Assembly: GCA_002387565.1 (NCBI GenBank)
Contig: DGJT01000045.1
Location: forward strand, 1-54,709
DNA length: 54,709 bases
Direction of reading: 5' to 3'
From: Akkermansiaceae bacterium UBA4589
Lineage (GTDB): Bacteria > Verrucomicrobiota > Verrucomicrobiia > Verrucomicrobiales > Akkermansiaceae
The position numbers and the translations under genes were made by a program. The stretch's first letter is position 1, and each line of letters begins with the position of its first letter. Positions 24,517 through 33,510 of this stretch are shown piece by piece. Under the pieces are notes generated by a model. The model did no database searches, was not told where the DNA came from, and worked only from the letters and a program-made list of their open reading frames with translations.

Positions 24517-25959
24517 ATGATGTCTTATTTACATGATGATGTTTTTTTAAACTCTGATATAGCCAAGGAGCTTTATCATAGTGTTGCAGCTAAGGCTCCT
24601 ATAATTGACTTTCATACGCATCTTGATGAAGAAAGTATTCTTAATAACTATCAATTTGCTGATTTATGGGAGCTGTGGCTTAAGGAAGATCATTACAAAT
24701 GGAGACTCATGCGAGCTTGCGGTGTAGCCGAAGAGTTTATTACAGGCTCAGCTAGCCCATGGGAAAAGTTTGAAGCTTTTGCCAAAATTATGCCATTGGC
24801 AGTAGGTAACCCTGTGCATCATTGGGCTCATTTGGAGTTAAAGAGAGTGTTTAACATAGAGTTATTACTTAACTCTGAAAATGCTAAATCTATTTGGGAT
24901 GAGGCAAATAAACAGTTGTGCACTAACCCTCAACTCAGAGTGCAAGGCTTGCTTGATAACTTTCAAGTTGAGCTAGTCTGTACTACTGATGACCCTTGTT
25001 CAGACTTGCTGATTCACGAAAAAATTAATCAAGATAATTGTAGCACGACTCAGGTTTATCCAACCTTTAGGCCTGATCAAGCGATGAATATCCAAAACCC
25101 TGTGGAGTTTAACGCTTGGGTTGAACAACTTGCGGAAGTTTCTGGTGAGGCTATTCATAGTTTTGCGAGTTTTTATCAAGCACTAAAATCACGTCATAAT
25201 TACTTCCATAGTCATGGTTGCCGACTTTCAGATCATGGCTTAGCCTATTCTCCGTGTCGTGAAGTTAGTCCAGGAGATCTTGAAGCTATTTTTTCAAAAG
25301 TGACTCAAGGGGTGGCCGCTACAGAAGATGAATGGCAGGCTTTTGCGTTTGCTGTACTCAAGCATATAGCCCAATGGAATTGCGCTGCAGGTTGGACGAT
25401 GCAATTACACTTAGGTCCATTACGTAATGTGAATAGCAAAATGCTGCCTGTGACAGGAAAAGATAGTGGGTTTGATACGATGGGAGGTTTCCCTCAAACA
25501 GCCAATTTAATCCAACTACTGGATAACTTTTCTAAAGCTAACATATTAGGTAAAACTATTATTTATAATCTGAATCCTGTTGAATCAGAGTCCATATGTT
25601 GCGCTATACAAAACTTCCAAAACGAACAAGCTCAAGGGCTTGTGCAGTATGGTCCAGCTTGGTGGCATCTGGATCATGTAAGAGGGATTCGTGAACAACT
25701 TGATATTCTTACTTCATTAGGAGCCATCGGCACATCTATTGGAATGCTGACTGATTCTAGGTCATTCACCTCATATGTACGTCATGAATATTACCGTAGA
25801 CTACTTTGCGGTTATATTGGTGATGCGGTTCAAGCTGGAGAAATGCCTGATGACAGGGAGTCATTACACTCTTTAATTTATGATATTTGCTATGGTAATG
25901 CTGCGCATTATTTTAATTGGCAAAATGAAAAAAAATCTCAAAACTATGTCTTATCTTAA
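24517..25959 (+). CDS. uxaC: Glucuronate/galacturonate isomerase
   Basis: The 480-residue amidohydrolase-fold enzyme interconverts D-glucuronate with D-fructuronate, and D-galacturonate with tagaturonate. Family motifs are IDFHTHLDEESI near residue 29, FADLWELWLKEDHYKWRLMR, CTTDDPCSDL, the LHLGPLRNVN segment and YGPAWWHLDH, and it ends with EYYRRLLCGYIGDAV. Length is typical. An in-frame TTG and two ATG codons stand at the start; the first ATG is chosen. Its end overlaps the next SDR gene by 14 bp, which implies translational coupling of two successive pathway steps. Confidence 0.95.
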   Translation: MMSYLHDDVFLNSDIAKELYHSVAAKAPIIDFHTHLDEESILNNYQFADLWELWLKEDHYKWRLMRACGVAEEFITGSASPWEKFEAFAKIMPLAVGNPVHHWAHLELKRVFNIELLLNSENAKSIWDEANKQLCTNPQLRVQGLLDNFQVELVCTTDDPCSDLLIHEKINQDNCSTTQVYPTFRPDQAMNIQNPVEFNAWVEQLAEVSGEAIHSFASFYQALKSRHNYFHSHGCRLSDHGLAYSPCREVSPGDLEAIFSKVTQGVAATEDEWQAFAFAVLKHIAQWNCAAGWTMQLHLGPLRNVNSKMLPVTGKDSGFDTMGGFPQTANLIQLLDNFSKANILGKTIIYNLNPVESESICCAIQNFQNEQAQGLVQYGPAWWHLDHVRGIREQLDILTSLGAIGTSIGMLTDSRSFTSYVRHEYYRRLLCGYIGDAVQAGEMPDDRESLHSLIYDICYGNAAHYFNWQNEKKSQNYVLS

Positions 25960-26725
25960 TCAATTATTTAACCTCGAAGGTCAGGTGGCCGTCATTATCG
26001 GAGGAACAGGAGAACTTTGTGGTCATATGGCTATAGGGTTAGCTCAAGCAGGTGCCGAGGTGGTATTGGTTGGTCGTAGCCAAGCTAAAGCAGATGAAAA
26101 GTTAACTGCTATTCAAAAAAATGGAGGTAAGTCTTATTTTATTCCTGCAGATGTGTCTGATAAAAATGCTCTTGAGAAGGTATTGGATGCTGTGATTGCT
26201 CAATCGGGAAAAGTAGATATTCTTATCAACGGAGCAGGAGTTAATTCACCAACGCCTGTACTTGATATTACCGTAGATGAATTCAAACATATTATGGATG
26301 TCAATGTTGCAGCTACTTTACAAGCTTGCCAAGTGTTCGCTAAGTACTGGCTAAGTAATGACAAGCAGGGAAGCATCATTAATTTAGGTTCGATATCTGG
26401 GATAAACCCATTATCTAGAGTATTTTCTTACTCTGCCTCTAAAGCTGCCGTGCATAATTTAAGTAAAAATTTAGCTAGAGAGTGGGCCAATAAAGGCATC
26501 AGAGTCAATACACTCATCCCGGGATTTTTCCCCGCTGAGCAAAATAAAGCAGTGCTTGATGAGTCTCGTGTGGAGTCGATTCTGCAACATACTCCGATGC
26601 AACGTTTTGGTAATCCAGAAGAACTAGTCGGCCCCGTTATTCTGCTTGCTTCGAATAAGGCAGGTAGTTTTATTACTGGACATGAAATGGTGGTCGATGG
26701 AGGTTTTAATTCTATGAGTATTTAA
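25946..26725 (+). CDS. SDR oxidoreductase, probable fructuronate reductase (mannonate oxidoreductase)
   Basis: The ATG giving MSYLNQLF lies inside the uxaC end and yields 259 residues. This is a classical SDR with GGTGELCGHMAIGLA for cofactor, NGAG, catalytic Ser in LGSISG and YSASK. The IPGFFPAEQNKAVL segment is characteristic of SDR-type D-mannonate oxidoreductases (the Bacillus YjmF/UxuB type) and of close 2-keto-sugar-acid reductases such as KduD. Coupling to uxaC strongly suggests reduction of fructuronate to mannonate. Mannonate dehydratase (UxuA) is not in the window. Confidence 0.85.
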   Translation: MSYLNQLFNLEGQVAVIIGGTGELCGHMAIGLAQAGAEVVLVGRSQAKADEKLTAIQKNGGKSYFIPADVSDKNALEKVLDAVIAQSGKVDILINGAGVNSPTPVLDITVDEFKHIMDVNVAATLQACQVFAKYWLSNDKQGSIINLGSISGINPLSRVFSYSASKAAVHNLSKNLAREWANKGIRVNTLIPGFFPAEQNKAVLDESRVESILQHTPMQRFGNPEELVGPVILLASNKAGSFITGHEMVVDGGFNSMSI

Positions 26726-26862
26726 CAAAATAATAAAAGTTCTCTAGATTTAATTTTAAGTTTAAGTCAATAAACTTTACGAAATGCGCTAAAAGCAAAA
26801 TAATTATGTTTAATATATAATTTTATGTTACAAATTAAGTTGAATCTTACGACAATAAATAT
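26726..26862 (+). promoter_or_regulatory. Spacer before the NRAMP-like transporter gene
   Basis: The largest gap inside the catabolic run (137 bp) is very AT-rich and could hold an internal promoter. A gcgctaaaagcaaaat stretch at 26786 loosely resembles the tcgcaaaat unit upstream of the first gene. No terminator hairpin was seen. Confidence 0.3.
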
Positions 26863-28443
26863 ATGAATAAATTTTTCTCTTATGCCAAACAATCTGGTCC
26901 AGGTTGGTTACAAGCAGCAGTTACCCTTGGTGGAGGCTCATTAGCAGGGGCTTTATACCTTGGAGTTATTGGAGGTAATGGTTTATTGTGGTTACAACCA
27001 TTGGCAATGATTTTTGGAGTCGTGATGCTCACTGCTCTTGCTTATGTGACTCTAAGTACCGAAGATACACCGTTTGTTTCAACTTGTAAGCATATTTCAC
27101 CTGTATTGGCCTGGGCATGGTTGTTAGCCACCGTTATTGCCAACTGTGTCTTTTGCCCAGCTCAAGCTTCATTAGGTTTAGGTATTGTTCAGCAAAATTT
27201 TGGCTTTGGTGGAGTTAATCCATTTATCATCACTTCTATTATGGCAGTTGTGGCTTATGTAGTTGTCTATTTTTATTCTAAAGGAGTCAAGGGGGTTGCT
27301 ACATTTGAGAATATTCTTAAATTTATGGTGGCTGTGGTGATTATTTGTTTCTTTGGTTCTGCAGTGGCTCATATGGTGAAAGGTAATGTTGACTTTGCTA
27401 CGTTAGCAAAAGGTTTTATTCCTAATTTTTCTGCTATGTTTAAGCCTGCAAGTTCTTTAGCTGATTCAATTGCAGCAACAGGTCCTGCATCACAATGGTG
27501 GTCTGCGACCATCGCTAATTCTCAACGTGATATTATTATTACGGCATTTGGTACAGCTGTAGCCATTAATATGACTTTCTTATTACCTTATACACTTAAA
27601 AAGAAAGGTTGGGGCAAAGATCAACGTGAATTATCACGTTATGATCTTGGATTGGGCTTGGCGATCCCGTTTATCATTGCGACTTCATTTTTGGTAATAA
27701 CCGCTTCAGCTCAGTTTCATGATAAGACAGAAGATGTGTTAGGACAGGATGGTAAACCAATTGCTTTAGAGGTAGGGTATTATAAATTACTTAAAGGGCG
27801 TGTTGCTTTAGATGGAGAAGTGCCTTCGAATGAAACGGGTTTTCGTGCTATAGCTGATCAATTACCTATAGCCGATAGAAAATTAGCAGCCGCTTTAACT
27901 AAACGTGATGCGGGACAATTAGCCACAGCGCTCAAGCCATTAGTTGGAGAAAAGCCAGCGCAGTTAATTTTTGGTATTGGTATTTTTGCGATGGCTCTTT
28001 CAACGATGATTGTACACATGCTGATGAATGGTTTTGCTATTTCTCAAGCTGCTGGGGCTCCTGGTAAGAAAAAACCGTTTTTAATTGGAGCTGCAATTCC
28101 TGCAGTTACAGCAGCTTTAGCTCCATTGTTATGGTCTGGTGCTAATAAAGCTGCTATGGCGATTCCTGCTTCGGTGGTAGCTACGACATTGTTGCCTATT
28201 GCCTACTTAATTTTTGTTTTGTTGATGAATTCCAAAAAAACTTTGGGTGATGAAAAGTTAACTGGTAATAAGTTAATCATCGTTAATGTTTTGATGGGTG
28301 TAGGTCTCTTCCTTGCAGGGTTTGCCTCAGTGTGGGCTCTTAAAAACAAAGGTGTTCCAGGTCAATATGGTTTAATTGCCCTTGTTGTGCTAGCGGCCAT
28401 AGGCATTATTAGTTTTATCAAAAAAAATAAAGTTAGCGCATAA
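26863..28443 (+). CDS. NRAMP-fold membrane transporter without canonical metal ligands
   Basis: The 526-residue protein has about eleven or twelve hydrophobic segments and opens with SGPGWLQAAVTLGGGSLAGALYLG, the layout of NRAMP helix 1 (GPG followed by DPGN). The DPGN metal-binding motif is replaced by GGGS (residues 23-26). At helix 6 the usual MPH is absent from AFGTAVAINMTFLLPYTL (about residues 230-247). A polar insertion of some 80 residues (about 286-366) interrupts the C-terminal half. Divalent metal transport therefore looks unlikely. Its place between UxaC/SDR and Gfo/Idh genes makes it the only transporter of the cluster and the candidate uptake system for a uronate or derivative. 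Fold call moderately secure; substrate is inference. Confidence 0.75.
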   Translation: MNKFFSYAKQSGPGWLQAAVTLGGGSLAGALYLGVIGGNGLLWLQPLAMIFGVVMLTALAYVTLSTEDTPFVSTCKHISPVLAWAWLLATVIANCVFCPAQASLGLGIVQQNFGFGGVNPFIITSIMAVVAYVVVYFYSKGVKGVATFENILKFMVAVVIICFFGSAVAHMVKGNVDFATLAKGFIPNFSAMFKPASSLADSIAATGPASQWWSATIANSQRDIIITAFGTAVAINMTFLLPYTLKKKGWGKDQRELSRYDLGLGLAIPFIIATSFLVITASAQFHDKTEDVLGQDGKPIALEVGYYKLLKGRVALDGEVPSNETGFRAIADQLPIADRKLAAALTKRDAGQLATALKPLVGEKPAQLIFGIGIFAMALSTMIVHMLMNGFAISQAAGAPGKKKPFLIGAAIPAVTAALAPLLWSGANKAAMAIPASVVATTLLPIAYLIFVLLMNSKKTLGDEKLTGNKLIIVNVLMGVGLFLAGFASVWALKNKGVPGQYGLIALVVLAAIGIISFIKKNKVSA

Positions 28444-28450
28444 TTGAGAA

Positions 28451-29497
28451 ATGATGAAATTTGGTATTATAGGTTCGGGGATGATTGCGCGATTTCATGC
28501 GCAAGCTATTCAAGCGATGTCTAATGGCTCACTCAAGGGAATAGCTGGCCGCTCTATAGATAAAACTCAAGCTTTAGCTGATGAGTTTTCTTGTCAGGTT
28601 TATCAAAATATTCAAGAACTGTTAGCTGACTCAGAAATCCAAATTGTCACTATAGCTACTGTGTCAGGGGCGCATTTAGATTCGTGTCTTGCTGCAGCTA
28701 AGGCTGGTAAGCACATCATCTGCGAAAAACCATTGGAAGTCACCACACATCGTATTGATCAAATTCTAGATGTTTGTAGAGAGAATGGTGTGACCTGTGC
28801 GGGAATTTTTAATCGCCGCTTTTATCCAGCTATTCAGGAATTTAAAAAAGCTGTAGACCAAGGGCGCTTTGGTAAAATTACTATGGTTGAAGCTGCTATT
28901 AAGTGGTACCGCGATCAAGAATATTATGATTCAGGTGCTTGGCGTGGCACATGGGCACTTGATGGTGGCGGAGCCCTTATGAATCAATCTATACACACGA
29001 TAGATCAGCTGCTTTATCTTTGTGGACCTGTAAAGTCTGTAACAGCTTCTATGGCGTGTCTTATCCACGAAGGAATTGAAGTGGAAGATACAGCTGTAGC
29101 TCAATTGGAATTTGTGAATGGAGCTCTAGGAGTTATTCATGGTTCAACTGCCTGTTGGTCGTCAGAAGGTCATCCTGCTGAAGTACAAGTATGTGGAGAA
29201 AAAGGTTCGGTATTCATGGCTGACACCGCCTTTCGTGTGTGGGATTTTGCTCAAGAGCAACCTCAAGATCAAGTTGTGTATGATAAGTTGATGAGCGGAT
29301 CAGATAAAGGTATGGGTGCTAATGATCCCAATGCTATTGACTTTTATGGGCATCAGCGCAATTTTGAAGATGTAGTTGAGGCTATTGAGTTAGGTCGAGA
29401 CCCTTTAACCAATGGTAGTGAAGCTCGCCGAGCTGTAGCTTTAATTGGCGCGATTTATGAAAGTGCACAAAATAACTCTATAAAAATAACCTTATAA
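28451..29497 (+). CDS. Gfo/Idh/MocA-family oxidoreductase
   Basis: The 348-residue protein has an N-terminal Rossmann domain (FGIIGSGMIARFHAQAI), the ICEKPLEV Lys motif and the family C-terminal sheet with GTWALDGGGALMNQSIHTIDQLLYL. These enzymes oxidise or reduce sugar and inositol hydroxyls with NAD(P), including C3 oxidation of glycosides. The gene starts 7 bp after the transporter and ends 1 bp before the DUF1080 gene. That pairing is typical of 3-keto-glycoside pathways. There is no Tat signal, so it is cytoplasmic. Confidence 0.9.
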   Translation: MMKFGIIGSGMIARFHAQAIQAMSNGSLKGIAGRSIDKTQALADEFSCQVYQNIQELLADSEIQIVTIATVSGAHLDSCLAAAKAGKHIICEKPLEVTTHRIDQILDVCRENGVTCAGIFNRRFYPAIQEFKKAVDQGRFGKITMVEAAIKWYRDQEYYDSGAWRGTWALDGGGALMNQSIHTIDQLLYLCGPVKSVTASMACLIHEGIEVEDTAVAQLEFVNGALGVIHGSTACWSSEGHPAEVQVCGEKGSVFMADTAFRVWDFAQEQPQDQVVYDKLMSGSDKGMGANDPNAIDFYGHQRNFEDVVEAIELGRDPLTNGSEARRAVALIGAIYESAQNNSIKITL

Positions 29498-29498
29498 T

Positions 29499-30197
29499 AT
29501 GATGAAACATTACTTAATCACTGCATTAGTAGCATTTGCTATTATGAACCTATCTTCTTGCAGTAACATTCAAGCAGAAGTTAATTCTGAATCTAGTTGG
29601 ACGAATTTACTCAAAGACAATAGCTTAGAGTTATGGCAAACTATGCCTGATAAAAATGGTAAAGTCAGAGAAATAGGTCAACGATGGAAACTTGAACAAG
29701 GGGTTCTTAGCTTAGATTATAAACGTGAGGGTAGAGGTGGACAGTTAATCACAAAAAAGTCTTATTTTAATTTTGAGTTAAAGTTCGAGTTTAATATTCA
29801 GGTTAACTGTAATAGTGGAGTTAAATACCGCACCAATGGTAATCTAGGTTTAGAGTATCAAATTATTGACGATGATAATTATCGTGATAATAAAAACCCT
29901 AAACATAGAACTGCGGGCCTTTACAATCTAGTAGCGGTTCCAGCCGATAGACACTTAAATCCAGCAGGTGAATGGAACTCGGCTCGTATCGTCGCTAATG
30001 GTAATACGATTGAGCATTGGCTCAATGGGGTTAAAGTTATGAGTGTAGAATACGGATCTGATGATTGGAAAGAGCGTTTAGCGATTAGTAAATACAAAGA
30101 ATACCCTGATTTCGCAACAACTGCTGGTCCTATTTTGCTCCAAGACCATTCTGACACAATTATTGAATTTAAAAACATCTTAATCAAAGAGCTTTAA
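29499..30197 (+). CDS. DUF1080 / 3-keto-disaccharide hydrolase-family lipoprotein
   Basis: The 232-residue protein starts with a lipoprotein signal: hydrophobic residues 5-17 and lipobox LSSC, with Cys21. The remaining domain is the jelly-roll DUF1080 (3keto-disac_hyd) fold, with WTNLLKDNSLELWQTMP, FNFELKFEFNIQ, NSGVKYR, LEYQIIDD and the WNSARIVANGNTIEHWLNG signature. Characterised members cleave 3-keto-glycosides. The lipid anchor places it in the periplasm or at the outer membrane. It is bracketed by Gfo/Idh and sugar-isomerase genes at 1- and 12-bp gaps. Hydrolysis of a 3-keto-uronide is the working inference. Confidence 0.85.
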   Translation: MMKHYLITALVAFAIMNLSSCSNIQAEVNSESSWTNLLKDNSLELWQTMPDKNGKVREIGQRWKLEQGVLSLDYKREGRGGQLITKKSYFNFELKFEFNIQVNCNSGVKYRTNGNLGLEYQIIDDDNYRDNKNPKHRTAGLYNLVAVPADRHLNPAGEWNSARIVANGNTIEHWLNGVKVMSVEYGSDDWKERLAISKYKEYPDFATTAGPILLQDHSDTIIEFKNILIKEL

Positions 30198-30209
30198 ATA
30201 ATAGTAGAC

Positions 30210-31076
30210 ATGATGAAATTTACAGGATTTACAGATGAAGCAGGAAGAGATTTAGCGACTCAAATTAGAGTTACTCAAGAGCTAAGTTGGAATCACCTGT
30301 CTTTAAGAGGCATTGATGGAACTAATGTTCACGAATTAAGTGATTCTGATTTTGAACTAGCTGTTGAGCAGATTCAAAGTGCAGGACTCCAAGTCGCTGA
30401 ATTTGGATCATTGATAGGTAGCTGGGCAAAACCTATTAGCTCTGATTTTGCCATTACTTTAGGTGAGATAGATAGAACTATTCCTCGTATGCAGCGTCTG
30501 GGGACTCAAATAGTACGCGTGATGTCTTATGCTCAAGAGCCATGGGGACAAGAGCAGTATGAGCAAGAGCGCTTTAAGCGCCTACGTGAAATAACGGCGC
30601 GCTTTACCGATGCTGGTTTAATTGTAGCTCATGAAAACTGCATGAACTGGGGTGGTTTTTCTGCAGAACACACGTTGCGCCTTATTGATGAAGTGCCTAA
30701 TTTGAAACTCATTTTTGATACGGGCAACCCAGTCTTTCAGTTAGATCGTTCTAAACCTCAGAATGACGGTAGTTTTCCTTGGCAAGATGCTTGGGATTTT
30801 TATCAAGCAGTTAAGCCTCATATTTGCCATATTCATATTAAAGACTGTTTAAACCCGTTAAAAGAAGGTGAAGAGCCTCAATATGTCTACCCTGGAGAAG
30901 GCCAAGGTTATGTAAGCGAAATTATGCAAGACTTAGAAGCTATTCATTACCAAGGATTTGTCGCGATTGAACCTCATGTAGCCACCGTTTTTCATGTGGC
31001 TGATGGTCAAGAACCAGATTGGAAAAAGTGCTATGATAGTTATCTTAAATATGGTAAACAATTAGCTAATTTATAA
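30210..31076 (+). CDS. Xylose-isomerase-like TIM-barrel sugar isomerase/epimerase
   Basis: The 288-residue AP-endonuclease-2-type TIM barrel has a full metal-binding set: Glu in VAHENCMNWGG, Asp in FDTGNPV, His in CHIHIKDCL and Glu in AIEPHVAT. The family isomerises or epimerises free sugars and 2-keto or 3-keto sugars, including inosose and hydroxypyruvate. It has tandem ATG starts and is in the middle of the cluster. I infer a role in isomerising the keto-sugar released by the DUF1080 protein. Confidence 0.85.
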   Translation: MMKFTGFTDEAGRDLATQIRVTQELSWNHLSLRGIDGTNVHELSDSDFELAVEQIQSAGLQVAEFGSLIGSWAKPISSDFAITLGEIDRTIPRMQRLGTQIVRVMSYAQEPWGQEQYEQERFKRLREITARFTDAGLIVAHENCMNWGGFSAEHTLRLIDEVPNLKLIFDTGNPVFQLDRSKPQNDGSFPWQDAWDFYQAVKPHICHIHIKDCLNPLKEGEEPQYVYPGEGQGYVSEIMQDLEAIHYQGFVAIEPHVATVFHVADGQEPDWKKCYDSYLKYGKQLANL

Positions 31077-31087
31077 CTTTTTTTTAA

Positions 31088-31930
31088 ATGACTTATTTAT
31101 TTAAATTTTACCTGCAAGTGAGTGTAGCTATTATGATAGCTACACCGGTTGTTATAGCTCAAGACAAAGTAGTAGCACCCACAGCTTTTGTTGCTAATTG
31201 CCAAGCTTGTCATCTACTTAATCAAGCTGTAGTAGGGCCATCATTAGTAGAGATTTCAGAAATCTACCCCAAAGTAAAACAAGCTGAATTTATCCAGTGG
31301 TGTGTAGACCCAGGTAAGAAGCGTGATGAAATGCCACAGATGCCATCTATGGCTCACATAGCAAAAGAAGAGCTAGCTCAGATACATCAATATATCCTTG
31401 ATGTGTCTGTAGGTGTGGAGAAAATTAAAATAAGTGGCAAAGATATCTATGCTGATGCACCACTCCATACAGTTCGCCCTCGTATAGATAGGTTATTTGT
31501 AGCTGATTCGAGCCCTATTTCACTTATCTTAGCTCTAGATACAGAGAAAAATCATAATATTATTTGGGATGCTGACCAATGTCGCCTTAGGTATATCTCT
31601 GCTGGTAAGGTTAGTATTAGCAGCACACGCATGGGCCTCGCCAATGTAGGTAAAATTAATTACTTAGAAACAGCTCTGTTTAAAGGCAATCATAAACCTC
31701 AGTTCAAAGGTTACTCACTGGATGAAAATGGAATGGCTACTTTTTTATACAGCCTCAATTCTGTGCAAATAACAGAAACCATAGAGCTCAAAGGTCAGGA
31801 AATCGTACGTACAATTAAAACAGACTCAACACTTCCTGATTATCAATTAGTAAGCCAAAAAAGTAGCGCTATTAAAGTGAAGAGCTCTAGTAGTCAGCAA
31901 ACCTTAACACTGACTTATCAATTTCTATAA
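31088..31930 (+). CDS. Periplasmic c-type cytochrome with extra C-terminal domain
   Basis: The 280-residue protein has a signal peptide (hydrophobic residues 9-24, cleavage near IAQ). A single-heme cytochrome c domain follows, with C38-QAC41-H42 and candidate axial Met in MPQMPSM (82-88). A beta-rich C-terminal region of about 150 residues is of a type often fused to cytochromes in PVC bacteria, and I do not recognise it further. It is 1 bp upstream of the propeller dehydrogenase. The pair probably forms a periplasmic oxidation system that passes electrons to the respiratory chain. Confidence 0.82.
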   Translation: MTYLFKFYLQVSVAIMIATPVVIAQDKVVAPTAFVANCQACHLLNQAVVGPSLVEISEIYPKVKQAEFIQWCVDPGKKRDEMPQMPSMAHIAKEELAQIHQYILDVSVGVEKIKISGKDIYADAPLHTVRPRIDRLFVADSSPISLILALDTEKNHNIIWDADQCRLRYISAGKVSISSTRMGLANVGKINYLETALFKGNHKPQFKGYSLDENGMATFLYSLNSVQITETIELKGQEIVRTIKTDSTLPDYQLVSQKSSAIKVKSSSSQQTLTLTYQFL

Positions 31931-31931
31931 T

Positions 31932-33488
31932 ATGAATGCACGTACAAAAATCTCTGTTGTAACCATTAGTCTACTACTGACTTTTTTCAATTATAATGTG
32001 TGGGCTGAATTTGCTTGGGAGCATTACTACGATTTTGAAAATGTAAATACGCCTGAAAATGTGGACCCACAATTTGGAGGTTTAGCCATGAATGCTCAAG
32101 GGCAGTTAGTGGCTTGTTTTCATCGAGGTGAGGTAGGGATTTATGATGAAGATAAAGATACATGGAGTATCTTTGCGACAGGGCTACATGAGCCGTTAGG
32201 TATTTACGTGGAAGAAGAGGGAACTATTCTTGTCATTCAACGTGGAGAACTCACACGACTGCATGATAAAAATAATGATGGCAAAGCAGATTTTTACGAG
32301 GTAGTTTCTAATGACTGGGGTTTAAGTGGTAATTACCATGAATTCACTTTTGGTCTAGTGAAAGACTCACAGAAAAATATTTATATCAGCTTAGGCACAG
32401 CCTCTAACGGTGCAGGTGTTAGAGAAGAAATTCGAGGAGAATGGAACACTATAGGTGGCTTAACCCAAGAGATGTTTCTCTCTGGAGGGAAGTTTGGTGA
32501 TTGGAAAGAGAAGAAAAAAGCCGTACCCAGAATGTATGCACGTGTACCTTACCGAGGTTGTGTATTACGTATCAAACCAGGTTCAATGAAGGCAGAAGTT
32601 TACGCCACAGGAGTACGTACGCCTAATGGGCTGTACATGGATGCTAATGACCAACTCTGGATTGCTGATAACCAAGGAGATTGGGTGGGGGCTTCCAAAA
32701 TTCACCGTATAGAAGAAGGAGGTTTCCATGGCCATGTAGCCTCACTCTTATGGGCTGAGAATCCACCTAACCAAGTTCCTGCTGATATGCCAGTCGAAGA
32801 GCTGGAGGCGATGCGCATCAAAGCTCCTATTTTACTGCCACAAGGAGATTGTGCTAACTCCATCACTCAAATACTACCATTAACGCAAGCATTTGCTCCC
32901 ATATCTAAAACAGTAACGGAGCAAGATAAGCTTATTGTAGGGGAAATGAATCATTCTCGTATAGTCAAATATTTACCAGATGTGGTTAATGGACAGCACC
33001 AAGGTGCTGCCACCCATATACTGAATACGACGAGTCTAGGCACTGGTAATAACCGCTTACTTTATTCATTAGACGGGAAATCTCTCTACCTAGGTAAAAC
33101 TCATCTGAGCTGGCCAGGTCGTAAAGGTCTTAAGAAAGTCACTTACAATGGCAAACCTTACCTCTTAGTGGAATCTGTTAAACTTACGCCTACAGGTTTT
33201 GAATTCAGCTTTAATGCTCCTATTAAAGATCAAGAATGTTTACAATCTTATGCTATTGAATCATTTGAAGTTTTGTATCACGCAGGTTATGGCTCCCCTA
33301 AACATAATCGCAGGCAAGAAGCTGTAGAAAGCATACAAATTGATGGTAACAAACTCATATTAGAGTTAGCACAAAAACCTCAGGCTAACAAGGTCTATGA
33401 TATCACCCTCTCTGATTGCATCACTTCAGATTTGAGCGATATTTCATCAACTCGTTATTGGTACACAGCTCATGCTGTCTATGACTAA
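31932..33488 (+). CDS. Secreted beta-propeller dehydrogenase-like protein (PVC-type)
   Basis: The 518-residue protein has a signal peptide (residues 1-25, cleavage after VWA). A propeller domain follows of the type called putative membrane-bound dehydrogenase in planctomycetes and verrucomicrobia: FGGLAMNAQGQLVACFHRGEVGIY, ATGVRTPNGLYMDANDQLWIADNQGDWVGASKIH and FHGHVAS, plus a C-terminal Ig-like domain. Such proteins resemble PQQ-dependent sugar dehydrogenases, but cofactor ligands cannot be identified confidently. It is the last gene of the cluster, paired with the cytochrome gene, and converges on thyA with a 22-bp gap. Confidence 0.7.
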   Translation: MNARTKISVVTISLLLTFFNYNVWAEFAWEHYYDFENVNTPENVDPQFGGLAMNAQGQLVACFHRGEVGIYDEDKDTWSIFATGLHEPLGIYVEEEGTILVIQRGELTRLHDKNNDGKADFYEVVSNDWGLSGNYHEFTFGLVKDSQKNIYISLGTASNGAGVREEIRGEWNTIGGLTQEMFLSGGKFGDWKEKKKAVPRMYARVPYRGCVLRIKPGSMKAEVYATGVRTPNGLYMDANDQLWIADNQGDWVGASKIHRIEEGGFHGHVASLLWAENPPNQVPADMPVEELEAMRIKAPILLPQGDCANSITQILPLTQAFAPISKTVTEQDKLIVGEMNHSRIVKYLPDVVNGQHQGAATHILNTTSLGTGNNRLLYSLDGKSLYLGKTHLSWPGRKGLKKVTYNGKPYLLVESVKLTPTGFEFSFNAPIKDQECLQSYAIESFEVLYHAGYGSPKHNRRQEAVESIQIDGNKLILELAQKPQANKVYDITLSDCITSDLSDISSTRYWYTAHAVYD

Positions 33489-33510
33489 GCTGGCAAATAC
33501 AGTTTAACTT

